The position numbers and the translations under genes are program-made. 64,000 nucleotides of DNA from Cylindrospermum sp. FACHB-282. Lineage in GTDB: Bacteria; Cyanobacteriota; Cyanobacteriia; Cyanobacteriales; Nostocaceae. The notes beneath the pieces were generated by a model. That model did no database searches. It was not told the DNA's origin and worked only from the letters and a program-made list of their open reading frames with translations. The stretch lies in the NCBI RefSeq assembly GCF_014697195.1, contig NZ_JACJRJ010000024.1, positions 1 to 64,000 on the forward strand, in the 5' to 3' direction. Numbering within the stretch: the first letter of the stretch is position 1; the number at the start of each line of letters is the position of its first letter. This document shows, piece by piece, positions 18,108-26,060 of this stretch.

Positions 18108-18734
18108 CTAAGCAATTGCATTCACAACGAAATTTCGTAGCACTCCTAACATTTGGGGACTAATTTCATGTCCCATGTCAAATTCGTGGTACTCTAACGC
18201 CACCCCTAAAGACTCTACAGTTTCCCGTGTCTTCCATGCAGCTTGCACTGGCACAACTTCATCTTGTCTACCATGCATAATTAAAGTCGGGGGAAAATTA
18301 CTGTTAGTTGTCGCTCCTACACCAGGATGTAAATATCCACTCATGACAACTAAGCCTGCTAGAGGCAAACTTAATCCTACATCCAAAGTCATAGCGCCGC
18401 CTTGAGAAAATCCACTCAAAATAGTGCGCGATAAAGGTATCCCCGTGTTACTCTCTATCGATATCAACCAATCTGTTACCATCTGCCGACTTTCTGTTAA
18501 CCCCTCATACATATTTTCTGCCCGCAGGTCATACCATGCTTTTCCTGTAGGAGAATAAGGATAGACAAAAGGCGCATTGGGAAACAGGAACTGATAGTTG
18601 GGCAGGTTAAAAAACGGCAATAAAGATGCCACATCTTGGGCATTTGCGCCCCAACCGTGTAAAGCGACGATTAAGCCTTCAGGTTCTTGTCCTTTTGGTG
18701 GCGAAACCTTAATAAAATCTAAAGTTTTAGTCAT
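18108..18734 (-). CDS. Alpha/beta hydrolase, carboxylesterase/phospholipase type
   Basis: Soluble serine hydrolase of 208 residues in the dienelactone hydrolase/carboxylesterase group. Motifs are VALHGWGANAQDV (oxyanion loop), the nucleophile elbow GFSQGGAM, the acid in LIMHGRQDEVVP, and the histidine in DMGHEISP. There is no signal peptide. The substrate is unknown; the family cleaves short acyl esters and lysophospholipids. The neighbouring CRISPR leader begins upstream of its start on the other strand. Confidence 0.9.
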   Translation of the reverse strand: MTKTLDFIKVSPPKGQEPEGLIVALHGWGANAQDVASLLPFFNLPNYQFLFPNAPFVYPYSPTGKAWYDLRAENMYEGLTESRQMVTDWLISIESNTGIPLSRTILSGFSQGGAMTLDVGLSLPLAGLVVMSGYLHPGVGATTNSNFPPTLIMHGRQDEVVPVQAAWKTRETVESLGVALEYHEFDMGHEISPQMLGVLRNFVVNAIA

Positions 18735-18869
18735 GAGTCATTACGTGAAAATCAAGGTTGAGAAATATAACCTTAATGCAAATTATCCAAGGACGTGAGC
18801 ATAAATTTCACTTTTCTTAACTGCTTATTTAAAAGCCGCTTCTAGCAAGGTTTCTGGGCGATAAATGCG

Positions 18870-19114
18870 CGGATGGGTAGGTGTAGAAATTCGATGGCAA
18901 AAAAAAATGCTTGTATCTCAATCACTGTAAGGGTTTCAGCCTCTAATTGCTCAATTTCGATCCGCGCGATCTCTGAAAGCCTTAGCATAAAAGGGTTTCA
19001 GCCTTTTTTTTCAGCCCCCTATTTTCAAACCAACGGCTGTAATGGTATATTGATGATCGATCCGCGCAACCGCACCTTGAAAACTAAATATGGTAAAGGT
19101 TCCAGATGCCAGGG
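18870..19114 (+). promoter_or_regulatory. CRISPR leader
   Basis: AT-rich region directly upstream of the first repeat at the end opposite the degenerate terminal repeat, which fixes transcription on the + strand. It contains two pairs of internal repeats: AAGGGTTTCAGCC at 18929-18941 and 18991-19003, and TCGATCCGCGC at 18957-18967 and 19057-19067. The copy proximal to the array is followed by ACCTTGAAAACTAAATA and then the first repeat. The duplicated blocks suggest leader-anchoring sites for spacer integration or duplicated regulator sites. An open frame across it is not called. Confidence 0.75.
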
Positions 19115-20978
19115 GTTACAATTCGCCCAAATCCCTATTAGGGATTGAAACAGGATTGCAATAAAGCAGAAATGCCTTCTCAATCTCATTCCACGTTACA
19201 ATTCGCCCAAATCCCTATTAGGGATTGAAACCCGTACAATCCCAACGCTGCCAATATTTATGGGGTTGTTACAATTCGCCCAAATCCCTATTAGGGATTG
19301 AAACACCTAAGCTTACGGATATAATCGCGGGCTTTAAATTGTTACAATTCGCCCAAATCCCTATTAGGGATTGAAACCATTGCTCTCTATCGCTTCCTTC
19401 GGAGGATTCAGTTACAATTCGCCCAAATCCCTATTAGGGATTGAAACTTACTGCCACGTCCTGATCCCATCTGGATACTGTGTTACAATTCGCCCAAATC
19501 CCTATTAGGGATTGAAACTACTTAATACTATCGAATGCGAAATTTATAAAATATAATAGTTACAATTCGCCCAAATCCCTATTAGGGATTGAAACACATT
19601 ACCCCAAAGCTATGTTACTGTATTCAGAGAGTTACAATTCGCCCAAATCCCTATTAGGGATTGAAACAGAAAAGCCAGGTAAAGAAAAGATTGCGCTTTT
19701 GTTACAATTCGCCCAAATCCCTATTAGGGATTGAAACGCTTTCCTTTTTGTTGGCAAAGCGTATATATACTGGTTACAATTCGCCCAAATCCCTATTAGG
19801 GATTGAAACGATCCTAAAAGCACGCGAACTTCACCGGCGTTAACTTTATCGTTACAATTCGCCCAAATCCCTATTAGGGATTGAAACGAACTTTTTTAAG
19901 CGCTTCTATGTTTGCGCTTAAATGTTACAATTCGCCCAAATCCCTATTAGGGATTGAAACTAATGATAGTAATTCTGTACAGACAGCTAAAGTATGTAAT
20001 GGTTACAATTCGCCCAAATCCCTATTAGGGATTGAAACATCGTGCAACTATTACCGATGTAAGGGATCACAGGTTACAATTCGCCCAAATCCCTATTAGG
20101 GATTGAAACGAACCCCTTCACTCGACAATAACGACGGACAGCGGCATCGTTACAATTCGCCCAAATCCCTATTAGGGATTGAAACCTCAAAATTATCAAA
20201 GCGTGTATATAAAATTGTTACAATTCGCCCAAATCCCTATTAGGGATTGAAACGTCGCAGCAGGATTAAATCGGTGGTTGCCTCTGTCCGCGTTACAATT
20301 CGCCCAAATCCCTATTAGGGATTGAAACGTTAGCCGGAAACTTCGGCAATCGAAAAGGCACAGGGATGTTACAATTCGCCCAAATCCCTATTAGGGATTG
20401 AAACTGGAATTGCATCTATTAGCACCCGAATTTGTTGCTTATGTTACAATTCGCCCAAATCCCTATTAGGGATTGAAACTCGTTCACTATCCGATATTTC
20501 CAATGGGAAGGTAGGATAGTTACAATTCGCCCAAATCCCTATTAGGGATTGAAACTCTAGCTGCACCTTTGCACCGTGCCCCCAAAACTCAGTTACAATT
20601 CGCCCAAATCCCTATTAGGGATTGAAACGCATTAAAAGCGAATGTAGGCTCTTCCAACCCCAAGTTACAATTCGCCCAAATCCCTATTAGGGATTGAAAC
20701 GGTAAAGCCAAAAAGGCAAGTGCCGGATTTGCTTCAAGTTACAATTCGCCCAAATCCCTATTAGGGATTGAAACTGATAAACTACCTCTAGGTACAAAAC
20801 CAGAATTAGGTTACAATTCGCCCAAATCCCTATTAGGGATTGAAACAGCAAAACGGGTTTGCTTTAAAGCACTTCTTGATTCAAGTTACAATTCGCCCAA
20901 ATCCCTATTAGGGATTGAAACTACTTGGTAAAACTTATGGCAAATCCAAAGGGTTACAATTCGCCCAAATCGCTATTA
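19115..20978 (+). CRISPR. CRISPR array, 25 intact 37-nt repeats, no cas genes in window
   Basis: Repeats begin GTTACAATTCGCCC and end CTATTAGGGATTGAAAC (37 nt); all 25 appear identical. The first is 19115-19151 and the last intact one 20885-20921, with a 26th repeat starting at 20953 that is interrupted. The inner CCCTA/TAGGG palindrome gives a weak hairpin and the ATTGAAAC end would form the 8-nt crRNA handle. Spacers vary from 31 to 43 nt, more like cyanobacterial type III or I-D arrays than type I-E. Spacers appear unique. The leader is on the left, so the oldest spacers are on the right. Apparent open frames inside the array are artefacts of the repeats. Confidence 0.98.
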
Positions 20979-21232
20979 ACCCAAGTTGCGGGTAATAGAT
21001 AATGGGTAATAGGTAATGGGTGATTAAATCCCAGTTTTCATCCTGTTCATCCTTTAATCCTGGACATCCTGATTCTGACAGTTTTCCTAACTATAGGAAT
21101 AATATTTGATTCCTGAAATTATTTGCGTAGGCAGGCAAGAGGCACTCATGCAAGAGGCAAAGGGATTCTAGACGATTAAGGTGTACCGAGTTTTTTTCAA
21201 AAATCAAATATGAGTCCTATAGCAACTTACGT
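20979..21232. mobile_element. 254-bp MITE-like insertion splitting the last CRISPR repeat
   Basis: The 26th repeat runs from 20953 to a TATTA at 20974-20978. The missing 3' part (TATTAGGGATTGAAAC) reappears at 21233-21248. The DNA between starts ACCCAAGTTGCGGG and ends GCAACTTACGT, giving imperfect inverted ends around AAGTTGC. TATTA is present on both sides, which would be a 5-bp target duplication. The interior contains tandem GGTAATGGGTAATAGG-like sequence and no coding frame. The only other difference in the repeat is one substitution, ATCGC for ATCCC. Confidence 0.75.
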
Positions 21233-21306
21233 TATTAGGGATTGAAACGCGGTTGTTGGTTAAAATTAACCAAAACCCTAGGAAAAATGAAAATGAGGTT
21301 TTGAAT

Positions 21307-21894
21307 ATGGTTGCTTCCCCGCAAATTTACATCACCCCAGAAGAATACTTAGAATTGGAAGAAAACAGCCCCATCAAACATGAATATATTGACGGGTATA
21401 TCTACGCAATGGCTGGGGCACTTGAAGCTCATGTTACCATCGCTGGAAACCTATTCGCCTTGCTGCGTAATCATGTACGTGGTTCTGGCTGTCGGGTATA
21501 TATTTCTGACATGAAAGCAAGAGTAGAATCTCTAAATCGATTCTACTATCCTGACGTGATGGTGACTTGCGACCAACGCGACCAAGAGACGGCTGGGTAT
21601 AAAAATTTTCCTTCTTTAATAATAGAAGTGTTATCTAACTCTACCGAAAGTTTTGATAGAGGAGACAAATTCGCTGATTATCAAACCCTAGAGAGTTTAC
21701 AAGAGTATGTGTTAATTAACACTAAAAAAACTAGAGTTGAATGCTTCCGTCGTAATCAAGAAGGGCTGTGGGTTTTACAGTCTTATGCAGGAGAACAAAC
21801 ATCTTTTCAACTGCACAGCATTAACTTTGAGGGAACGATGACGCAACTGTATGAAGATGTAAATTTTGATTTGCAACCTCAACCCCAGAATTGA
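21307..21894 (+). CDS. Uma2 family restriction-endonuclease-like protein (DUF820)
   Basis: PD-(D/E)XK-fold putative nuclease of 195 residues, a family greatly expanded in cyanobacteria and still without a known role. Family blocks are ITPEEYLELEENSPIKHEYI, the catalytic aspartate in FYYPDVMVTCD, and the E and downstream positions in LIIEVLSNSTESFDRGDKF with ADYQTLESLQEYVLI. I chose ATG 21307 because homology begins there; an earlier in-frame TTG start at 21253 would add a low-complexity Asn/Lys stretch. It begins about 60 bases after the split CRISPR repeat, but proximity does not show a link with CRISPR. Confidence 0.9.
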   Translation: MVASPQIYITPEEYLELEENSPIKHEYIDGYIYAMAGALEAHVTIAGNLFALLRNHVRGSGCRVYISDMKARVESLNRFYYPDVMVTCDQRDQETAGYKNFPSLIIEVLSNSTESFDRGDKFADYQTLESLQEYVLINTKKTRVECFRRNQEGLWVLQSYAGEQTSFQLHSINFEGTMTQLYEDVNFDLQPQPQN

Positions 21895-21961
21895 TCTACA
21901 ACTCCCCTCCCTTTCGGTAAAATGATCTTCTGCTCTCAATTTTTAAGGAATCTGGGGAATT

Positions 21962-23503
21962 ATGGCGCGTCTAGCCCTGCTGAGTGTATCTAACAAAACT
22001 GGTGTAATTGACTTAGCCCGTAGCTTGGTTGAAGAATTTGGCTTTGATATCATCAGCAGTGGGGGAACAGCAAAAGCTCTGAAAGATGCCGGAATAGCCG
22101 TTACTAAGGTTTCTGATTACACAGGTTCACCGGAAATTTTAGGCGGTCGAGTCAAAACACTCCATCCTCGCATTCATGGGGGTATTTTAGCACAGCGGGA
22201 TGTAGAGCAAGATTTGACAGATTTGGCAAATAACCAAATTCGTCCCATTGATTTGGTGGTGGTGAATCTTTATCCCTTTGTGGAAGCGATCGCTAAACCA
22301 GGTGTAACATTATCTGAGGCGATAGAACAAATTGATATCGGTGGCCCGGCAATGTTGAGGGCATCATCAAAAAACTTTGCTCATCTCACTGTCTTGTGTG
22401 AACCATCTCAATATGCAGAATATTTGCAAGAATTGCGCGATAACGCTGGGGAACCAAGTTTAGAGTTTCGCCAAAAGTGCGCTTTAAAAGGATTTTTGCA
22501 CACGGGAACCTATGATCAAGCGATCGCATCTTACCTGGCAGAGACTGTAGGAGCACAGCCCCTAGCCCAAGAATACAACCTCTCTGGAAAACAACTCCAA
22601 TCCCTACGCTACGGCGAAAACCCCCACCAAAGCGCTGGATGGTATCAAACTGGAACTACCCCAACAGGATGGGCTGCTGCTACAAAGCTGCAAGGCAAAG
22701 AACTCAGCTACAACAACTTAGTCGATTTAGAAGCAGCACGGCGGATAATTTCTGAATTCACCGATAGCCCCGCAGCCACAATTATCAAACATACTAATCC
22801 CTGTGGCACTGCTGAAGGCAGCACAATTTATGATGCTTACCAAAAGGCTTTTAACGCTGACTCGACTTCTGCCTTTGGTGGTATTGTCGCCCTCAACCGT
22901 CCCATTGATGCTGACACCGCCAGGGAGTTAACCAAAACATTTTTAGAATGCGTCGTTGCACCAAGTTGTGAACCAGATGCTCAAGAAATTCTGGCAGCTA
23001 AAGCGAATGTTCGCCTTTTAATTATACCAGATTTGCATAGTGGCCCCAAAGAAACTATCAAAGCGATCGCAGGTGGTTTCCTCATCCAAGCTGCCGATGA
23101 CATCATTGCCGATGTGAGTAAATGGCAAGTTGTCACCGAACGCCAACCCACCCAAAGCGAGTTAACAGAATTGCTGTTTGCCTGGAAAGTTTGCAAGCAC
23201 GTTAAATCAAATGCCATTGTCGTTAGTGGCGATCGCGCTACCCTAGGAGTAGGTGCTGGTCAAATGAACCGCGTTGGCTCAGTCAAAATTGCCCTAGAAC
23301 AAGCTGGAGAAAAAGCCAAAGGTGCAATCCTGGCCAGCGATGGATTTTTCCCCTTTGATGATTCAGTCAAAACCGCAGCAGCAGCGGGAATTACTGCCAT
23401 TGTCCAACCAGGGGGAAGTTTGCGCGATCAAGTTGTGATCAAAGCCGCTAACGAACTGGGTTTAGTGATGGTGTTTACAGGTGTGCGTCACTTTCTCCAC
23501 TAA
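21962..23503 (+). CDS. purH: Bifunctional AICAR transformylase / IMP cyclohydrolase
   Basis: Last two steps of de novo purine synthesis: formylation of AICAR with 10-formyl-THF and ring closure to IMP. The 513-residue length is normal. The N-terminal IMP cyclohydrolase part shows ALLSVSNKTGVIDLAR, SSGGTAKALKDAG, GGRVKTLHPRIHGGIL and IGGPAMLRASSKNF. The transformylase part shows SLRYGENPHQSAG, ATIIKHTNPCG, SAFGGIVALNR and the C-terminal ILASDGFFPFDD. The start ATG follows AAGGAATCTGGGG. Two tandem sRNA units lie directly downstream. Confidence 0.98.
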   Translation: MARLALLSVSNKTGVIDLARSLVEEFGFDIISSGGTAKALKDAGIAVTKVSDYTGSPEILGGRVKTLHPRIHGGILAQRDVEQDLTDLANNQIRPIDLVVVNLYPFVEAIAKPGVTLSEAIEQIDIGGPAMLRASSKNFAHLTVLCEPSQYAEYLQELRDNAGEPSLEFRQKCALKGFLHTGTYDQAIASYLAETVGAQPLAQEYNLSGKQLQSLRYGENPHQSAGWYQTGTTPTGWAAATKLQGKELSYNNLVDLEAARRIISEFTDSPAATIIKHTNPCGTAEGSTIYDAYQKAFNADSTSAFGGIVALNRPIDADTARELTKTFLECVVAPSCEPDAQEILAAKANVRLLIIPDLHSGPKETIKAIAGGFLIQAADDIIADVSKWQVVTERQPTQSELTELLFAWKVCKHVKSNAIVVSGDRATLGVGAGQMNRVGSVKIALEQAGEKAKGAILASDGFFPFDDSVKTAAAAGITAIVQPGGSLRDQVVIKAANELGLVMVFTGVRHFLH

Positions 23504-23544
23504 TTTGGGTAATTATTGTGCGTAATCTAGCGCAGTTAACAAAC

Positions 23545-23599
23545 TGTCACACACTATACTTGCCGTTTAATGAAACCAGTGATATCGTATAGTCGTGTG
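23545..23599 (+). promoter_or_regulatory. Promoter of the first Yfr2-like sRNA
   Basis: TATAGT at 23588-23593 is placed as a -10 box 6-7 bases before the presumed transcript start. TCACACACTATAC (from 23547) and GTATAGTCGTGTGTGA form an inverted pair around it. The same arrangement is repeated 165 bases downstream with TATAGT at 23753-23758. Confidence 0.55.
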
Positions 23600-23668
23600 T
23601 GAGGAGCAATGTTAAATATAAAAAGCGCTTGGGGTGGAAACACGGCAACACTCCCAGGCGCTTTTTAT
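23600..23668 (+). ncRNA. Yfr2-family-like small RNA, copy 1
   Basis: A terminator-like hairpin with a 14-bp stem (AAAAGCGCTTGGGG / CTCCCAGGCGCTTTT, two G-T pairs) encloses the loop TGGAAACACGGCAACAC and is followed by T-rich sequence. The loop with GGAAACA and GGCAACA is the feature I associate with the Yfr2 family (the Cyano-1 motif) of abundant cyanobacterial sRNAs. The 5' part GTGTGTGAGGAGC is unpaired and complementary to CTCCTCACACAC, similar to the conserved motif of Yfr1. No ORF of note. Ends are inferred from the -10 box and the hairpin. Confidence 0.72.
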
Positions 23669-23764
23669 TTTTGCTACAAAAAATGCCTGATTTTGTCCAG
23701 TTATGAAAGTGTCACACAATATACTTGCCATTCAATGGAACCAGTGATATCGTATAGTCGTGTG

Positions 23765-23833
23765 TGAGGAGCAATGTTGAATTTAAGAAGCGCTTGGGGT
23801 GGAAACACGGCAACACTCCCAGGCGCTTTTTAA
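23765..23833 (+). ncRNA. Yfr2-family-like small RNA, copy 2
   Basis: Near-identical tandem copy, offset 165 bases from the first, with its own promoter-like TATAGT at 23753-23758, the same GTGTGTGAGGAGCAATGTT 5' part, and the same hairpin and loop (GGGGTGGAAACACGGCAACA). Differences are confined mainly to the linker before the stem and a few upstream bases. It ends 17 bases before the GTG of the HD-domain gene, so read-through would form that gene's leader. Confidence 0.72.
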
Positions 23834-23849
23834 TTGGAGAGTTTCAACG

Positions 23850-24458
23850 GTGACAATCAACAAACTGACTCAACAAATTCAATTCATCATCGAAATAGAC
23901 CGCCTGAAACAGGTGCTACGCCAAACCTCTCTTGTTGGTGGTTCACGGCGAGAAAACAGTGCAGAACATTCTTGGCATTTGGCAGTGATGGCGATCGCAT
24001 TATCAGAATATGCTCCCGTGGGGGTGGATATATCCCATGCCATCAAAATGCTGCTAATTCATGATTTGGTAGAAATTGATGTGGGCGATATCTTCTGCTA
24101 CGATGTCCAAGGTAATCAAAACAAAGCAGAGTTAGAGGCACAAGCCGCAATCCGTTTATTTGGACTTCTGCCAGAAAATCAAGGAGAAGAATTACGCTTA
24201 CTCTGGGAAGAGTTTGAAGCTGGAGAAACACCCGCAGCTAAATTTGCCGCCGCCCTAGATAGAATCCAGCCGTTGCTGCACAATCAGCAAAATAATGGTG
24301 GGACTTGGCTGATTTATGAAATTACGCGGGATCAGGTAATGAAAAGAATGGCGCCAGTTGAAACAGGTGCGCCAGAACTTTGGCCGTTTGTTTTGCAATT
24401 GATTGAGGATTCTGTGGCGGCGGGGTATTTGAAAGATTCTACAGCATTTTTGGATTAA
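23850..24458 (+). CDS. HD-domain phosphohydrolase (YfbR/HDDC2-like)
   Basis: Metal-dependent phosphohydrolase of 202 residues, related to 5'-deoxynucleotidases that dephosphorylate dNMPs. The start is GTG 23850; the frame opens earlier, but the upstream part lies inside the sRNA hairpin. The HD motif is spread over SAEHSWHLAVMAIALSEY (first His), LLIHDLVEIDVGDIF (His-Asp) and AAALDRIQPLLHN (final Asp). Cytoplasmic. It follows two tandem sRNA genes with 17 bases between, an arrangement worth noting for its expression. Confidence 0.85.
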   Translation: MTINKLTQQIQFIIEIDRLKQVLRQTSLVGGSRRENSAEHSWHLAVMAIALSEYAPVGVDISHAIKMLLIHDLVEIDVGDIFCYDVQGNQNKAELEAQAAIRLFGLLPENQGEELRLLWEEFEAGETPAAKFAAALDRIQPLLHNQQNNGGTWLIYEITRDQVMKRMAPVETGAPELWPFVLQLIEDSVAAGYLKDSTAFLD

Positions 24459-24492
24459 AAGTCAATAAAAGGACTAAAGTCCTTACTACGAG

Positions 24493-25209
24493 CTAGATAA
24501 TCGCTTCCCACTCTGAAGGTGAGAGGGGTTGCACTTCTATCTGCATTGTAAAGCGATCGCAGGCTGCGGCAATTAAAGCGTTCATCGCCGTGTCTCTATC
24601 TAGGTTTGGGGGTAATTGTGCGGTGGTAAAAGATTCTGTACCAAATACTTGCCTAAATAAATCTGCATCTGGGTTTAACTGGATGGAACCATGTTGTAAA
24701 ATTGCCCCACCCCGGAGTAATTGAGCGCTACCAATGAGTTTGGTATTATTTGCCAAAACCAAATCTGCACCTGTGGCAGTGCCAAAACAGTTAGGGTTGT
24801 GGATGTAACCCCGGCCAGCTATTCCATAATGCAACTCTACACCAAGCGATCGCCACCCTTGAATTAAAAACTCACAAATTTTTTGGTATATCTGGAGACG
24901 ACTGCCCGTGATGCCAGATGTAACCACAGCGTAAGTTAAATCACCTTGGTGTAAAACTGCCCGTCCACCGGTAGGACGCTGCACTAAATCCAATTTTTGA
25001 CCTTGCCAAGTTAAGTTTTGCCAAGATTCAGAATATTGGCGTTGATGATAGCCGAGGGAAATTGCAGGTGGCGACCAAGTATAAAACCGCAGAGTTGGGG
25101 GATGGATTCCCAATTGGTGCTGGGATAGTAACCAACGGTCAATCGCCATCTGGACGTTACCAGCAGCGTCTAACAAAGGAATTAATCGCCAAACCTGCTG
25201 ACTATGCAT
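24493..25209 (-). CDS. Lipoate-protein ligase A / octanoyltransferase family protein
   Basis: Member of the biotin/lipoyl ligase fold, 238 residues. The characteristic sequence RPTGGRAVLHQGDLTYAVV holds the substrate-binding glycine-arginine loop. TGADLVLANNTKLIGSAQ contains the conserved lysine that contacts the acyl-AMP or thioester intermediate, and ILQHGSIQL follows. It lacks the extra C-terminal domain of E. coli LplA, so it may be an octanoyltransferase/amidotransferase (LipM/LipL-like) or a ligase. Lipoylates the E2 or GcvH proteins. On the same strand as YbjN, with 36 bases between, so possibly co-transcribed. Confidence 0.85.
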   Translation of the reverse strand: MHSQQVWRLIPLLDAAGNVQMAIDRWLLSQHQLGIHPPTLRFYTWSPPAISLGYHQRQYSESWQNLTWQGQKLDLVQRPTGGRAVLHQGDLTYAVVTSGITGSRLQIYQKICEFLIQGWRSLGVELHYGIAGRGYIHNPNCFGTATGADLVLANNTKLIGSAQLLRGGAILQHGSIQLNPDADLFRQVFGTESFTTAQLPPNLDRDTAMNALIAAACDRFTMQIEVQPLSPSEWEAII

Positions 25210-25245
25210 CTGTTCCCCAATCTAAAATCTAAAATCCAAACTACC

Positions 25246-25725
25246 TTAAGCTGCACCAAACTCAGATTGTAACGCCTCGTCATGATCATCTGCGATCGTT
25301 GCCACAATTGTAATCAGCCGAGAGACTTCACCAGGAGACAACTCCGCTAAGGTACGCGTCGATATCACAACCACCTGATTTTCAATAATCCCGAACCGCG
25401 CTTCCAAGGTGCTAGAGCAATTTAACTCCAACAGATATCGCAGCAACCGATGTTCATCTTTAGCAGGTAACTTAAGTACTTCAGACCAAACCGTGATAGT
25501 GTCCTCATCGCTAGTGCCGGTGAGTTGAACAAAAACTTCCACACTGCCATACTTAAACTTCCAGAGATAAGCACCCTCTGGGTTGTGGCTAACCATCGCA
25601 CTGTCATCTTGTTCTAGAGAGTCGATGACATTTTCAATCACTTCTACGTGCTTGATGGTTGTCGTTTCGGCGATGAGTTCATTGATGAAATCATCGGTAA
25701 TTGAGGTTTCTTGGTAGTTTGTCAT
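25246..25725 (-). CDS. YbjN domain-containing protein
   Basis: Acidic 159-residue protein. The alpha-beta YbjN fold is suggested by YLWKFKYGSVEVFVQ, ITVWSEVLKLP, LLRYLLELNCSSTLEARFG and the C-terminal LSRLITIVATIADDHDEA pattern (SPGEVSRLITIVA). The family is related to type III secretion chaperones and may act as a chaperone or regulator; no activity is established. It is transcribed ahead of the lipoate ligase-like gene. Confidence 0.82.
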   Translation of the reverse strand: MTNYQETSITDDFINELIAETTTIKHVEVIENVIDSLEQDDSAMVSHNPEGAYLWKFKYGSVEVFVQLTGTSDEDTITVWSEVLKLPAKDEHRLLRYLLELNCSSTLEARFGIIENQVVVISTRTLAELSPGEVSRLITIVATIADDHDEALQSEFGAA

Positions 25726-26060
25726 AGGGATTTTTGCCTGAATATAGTTATTGCTTTATCTACAAATACTCTATAACTTCTGGGCAAAGTTAGTTATGGC
25801 TCTTTAGGTCATAGTCTGATCATCGGTCGTACCAGGTTAATTTGAGGTTAAATAAAAGTAACATATATTACAATAAATCAAGGAAAGAATTTTTTGTAAT
25901 ATATCTTTGAATACACCATTATCCAGTAAACGAACAAGACTGGTTTATCAAGATATGCAGATGATTGAGGAAGAACAGCAACTATGTTAAGCAAAGTAAA
26001 AACTATTGAAATTTGCTCGTAGTGAGGGCTTCAGCCCTCACTACCAACCTTGAATTATTT
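25726..26060. other. Intergenic region with two inverted repeats, no antitoxin seen
   Basis: Holds ATATATTACAA (25863-25873) / TTGTAATATAT (25894-25904), a perfect 11-bp inverted pair with a 20-base loop, and a perfect 12-bp pair GTAGTGAGGGCT (26019-26030) / AGCCCTCACTAC (26033-26044) with a 2-base loop directly before the vapC start. The frame ending at TAA 26007 upstream of vapC (ending MIEEEQQLC) is too short to call and does not resemble an antitoxin I recognise. Confidence 0.6.

Noticed and set aside
19632-20099. Open frames with repeated peptides (YNSPKSLLGIET and SIPNRDLGEL types)
   Set aside because: They are translations of the CRISPR repeats.
18735-21306. Functional link between the CRISPR array and the Uma2 nuclease gene
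   Set aside because: Uma2 genes are very numerous in cyanobacteria and a 254-bp insertion lies between; adjacency alone is weak.
23545-23610. Yfr1 on the minus strand (CTCCTCACACAC)
   Set aside because: No terminator hairpin follows the motif on that strand, while promoter and hairpin fit a + strand RNA.
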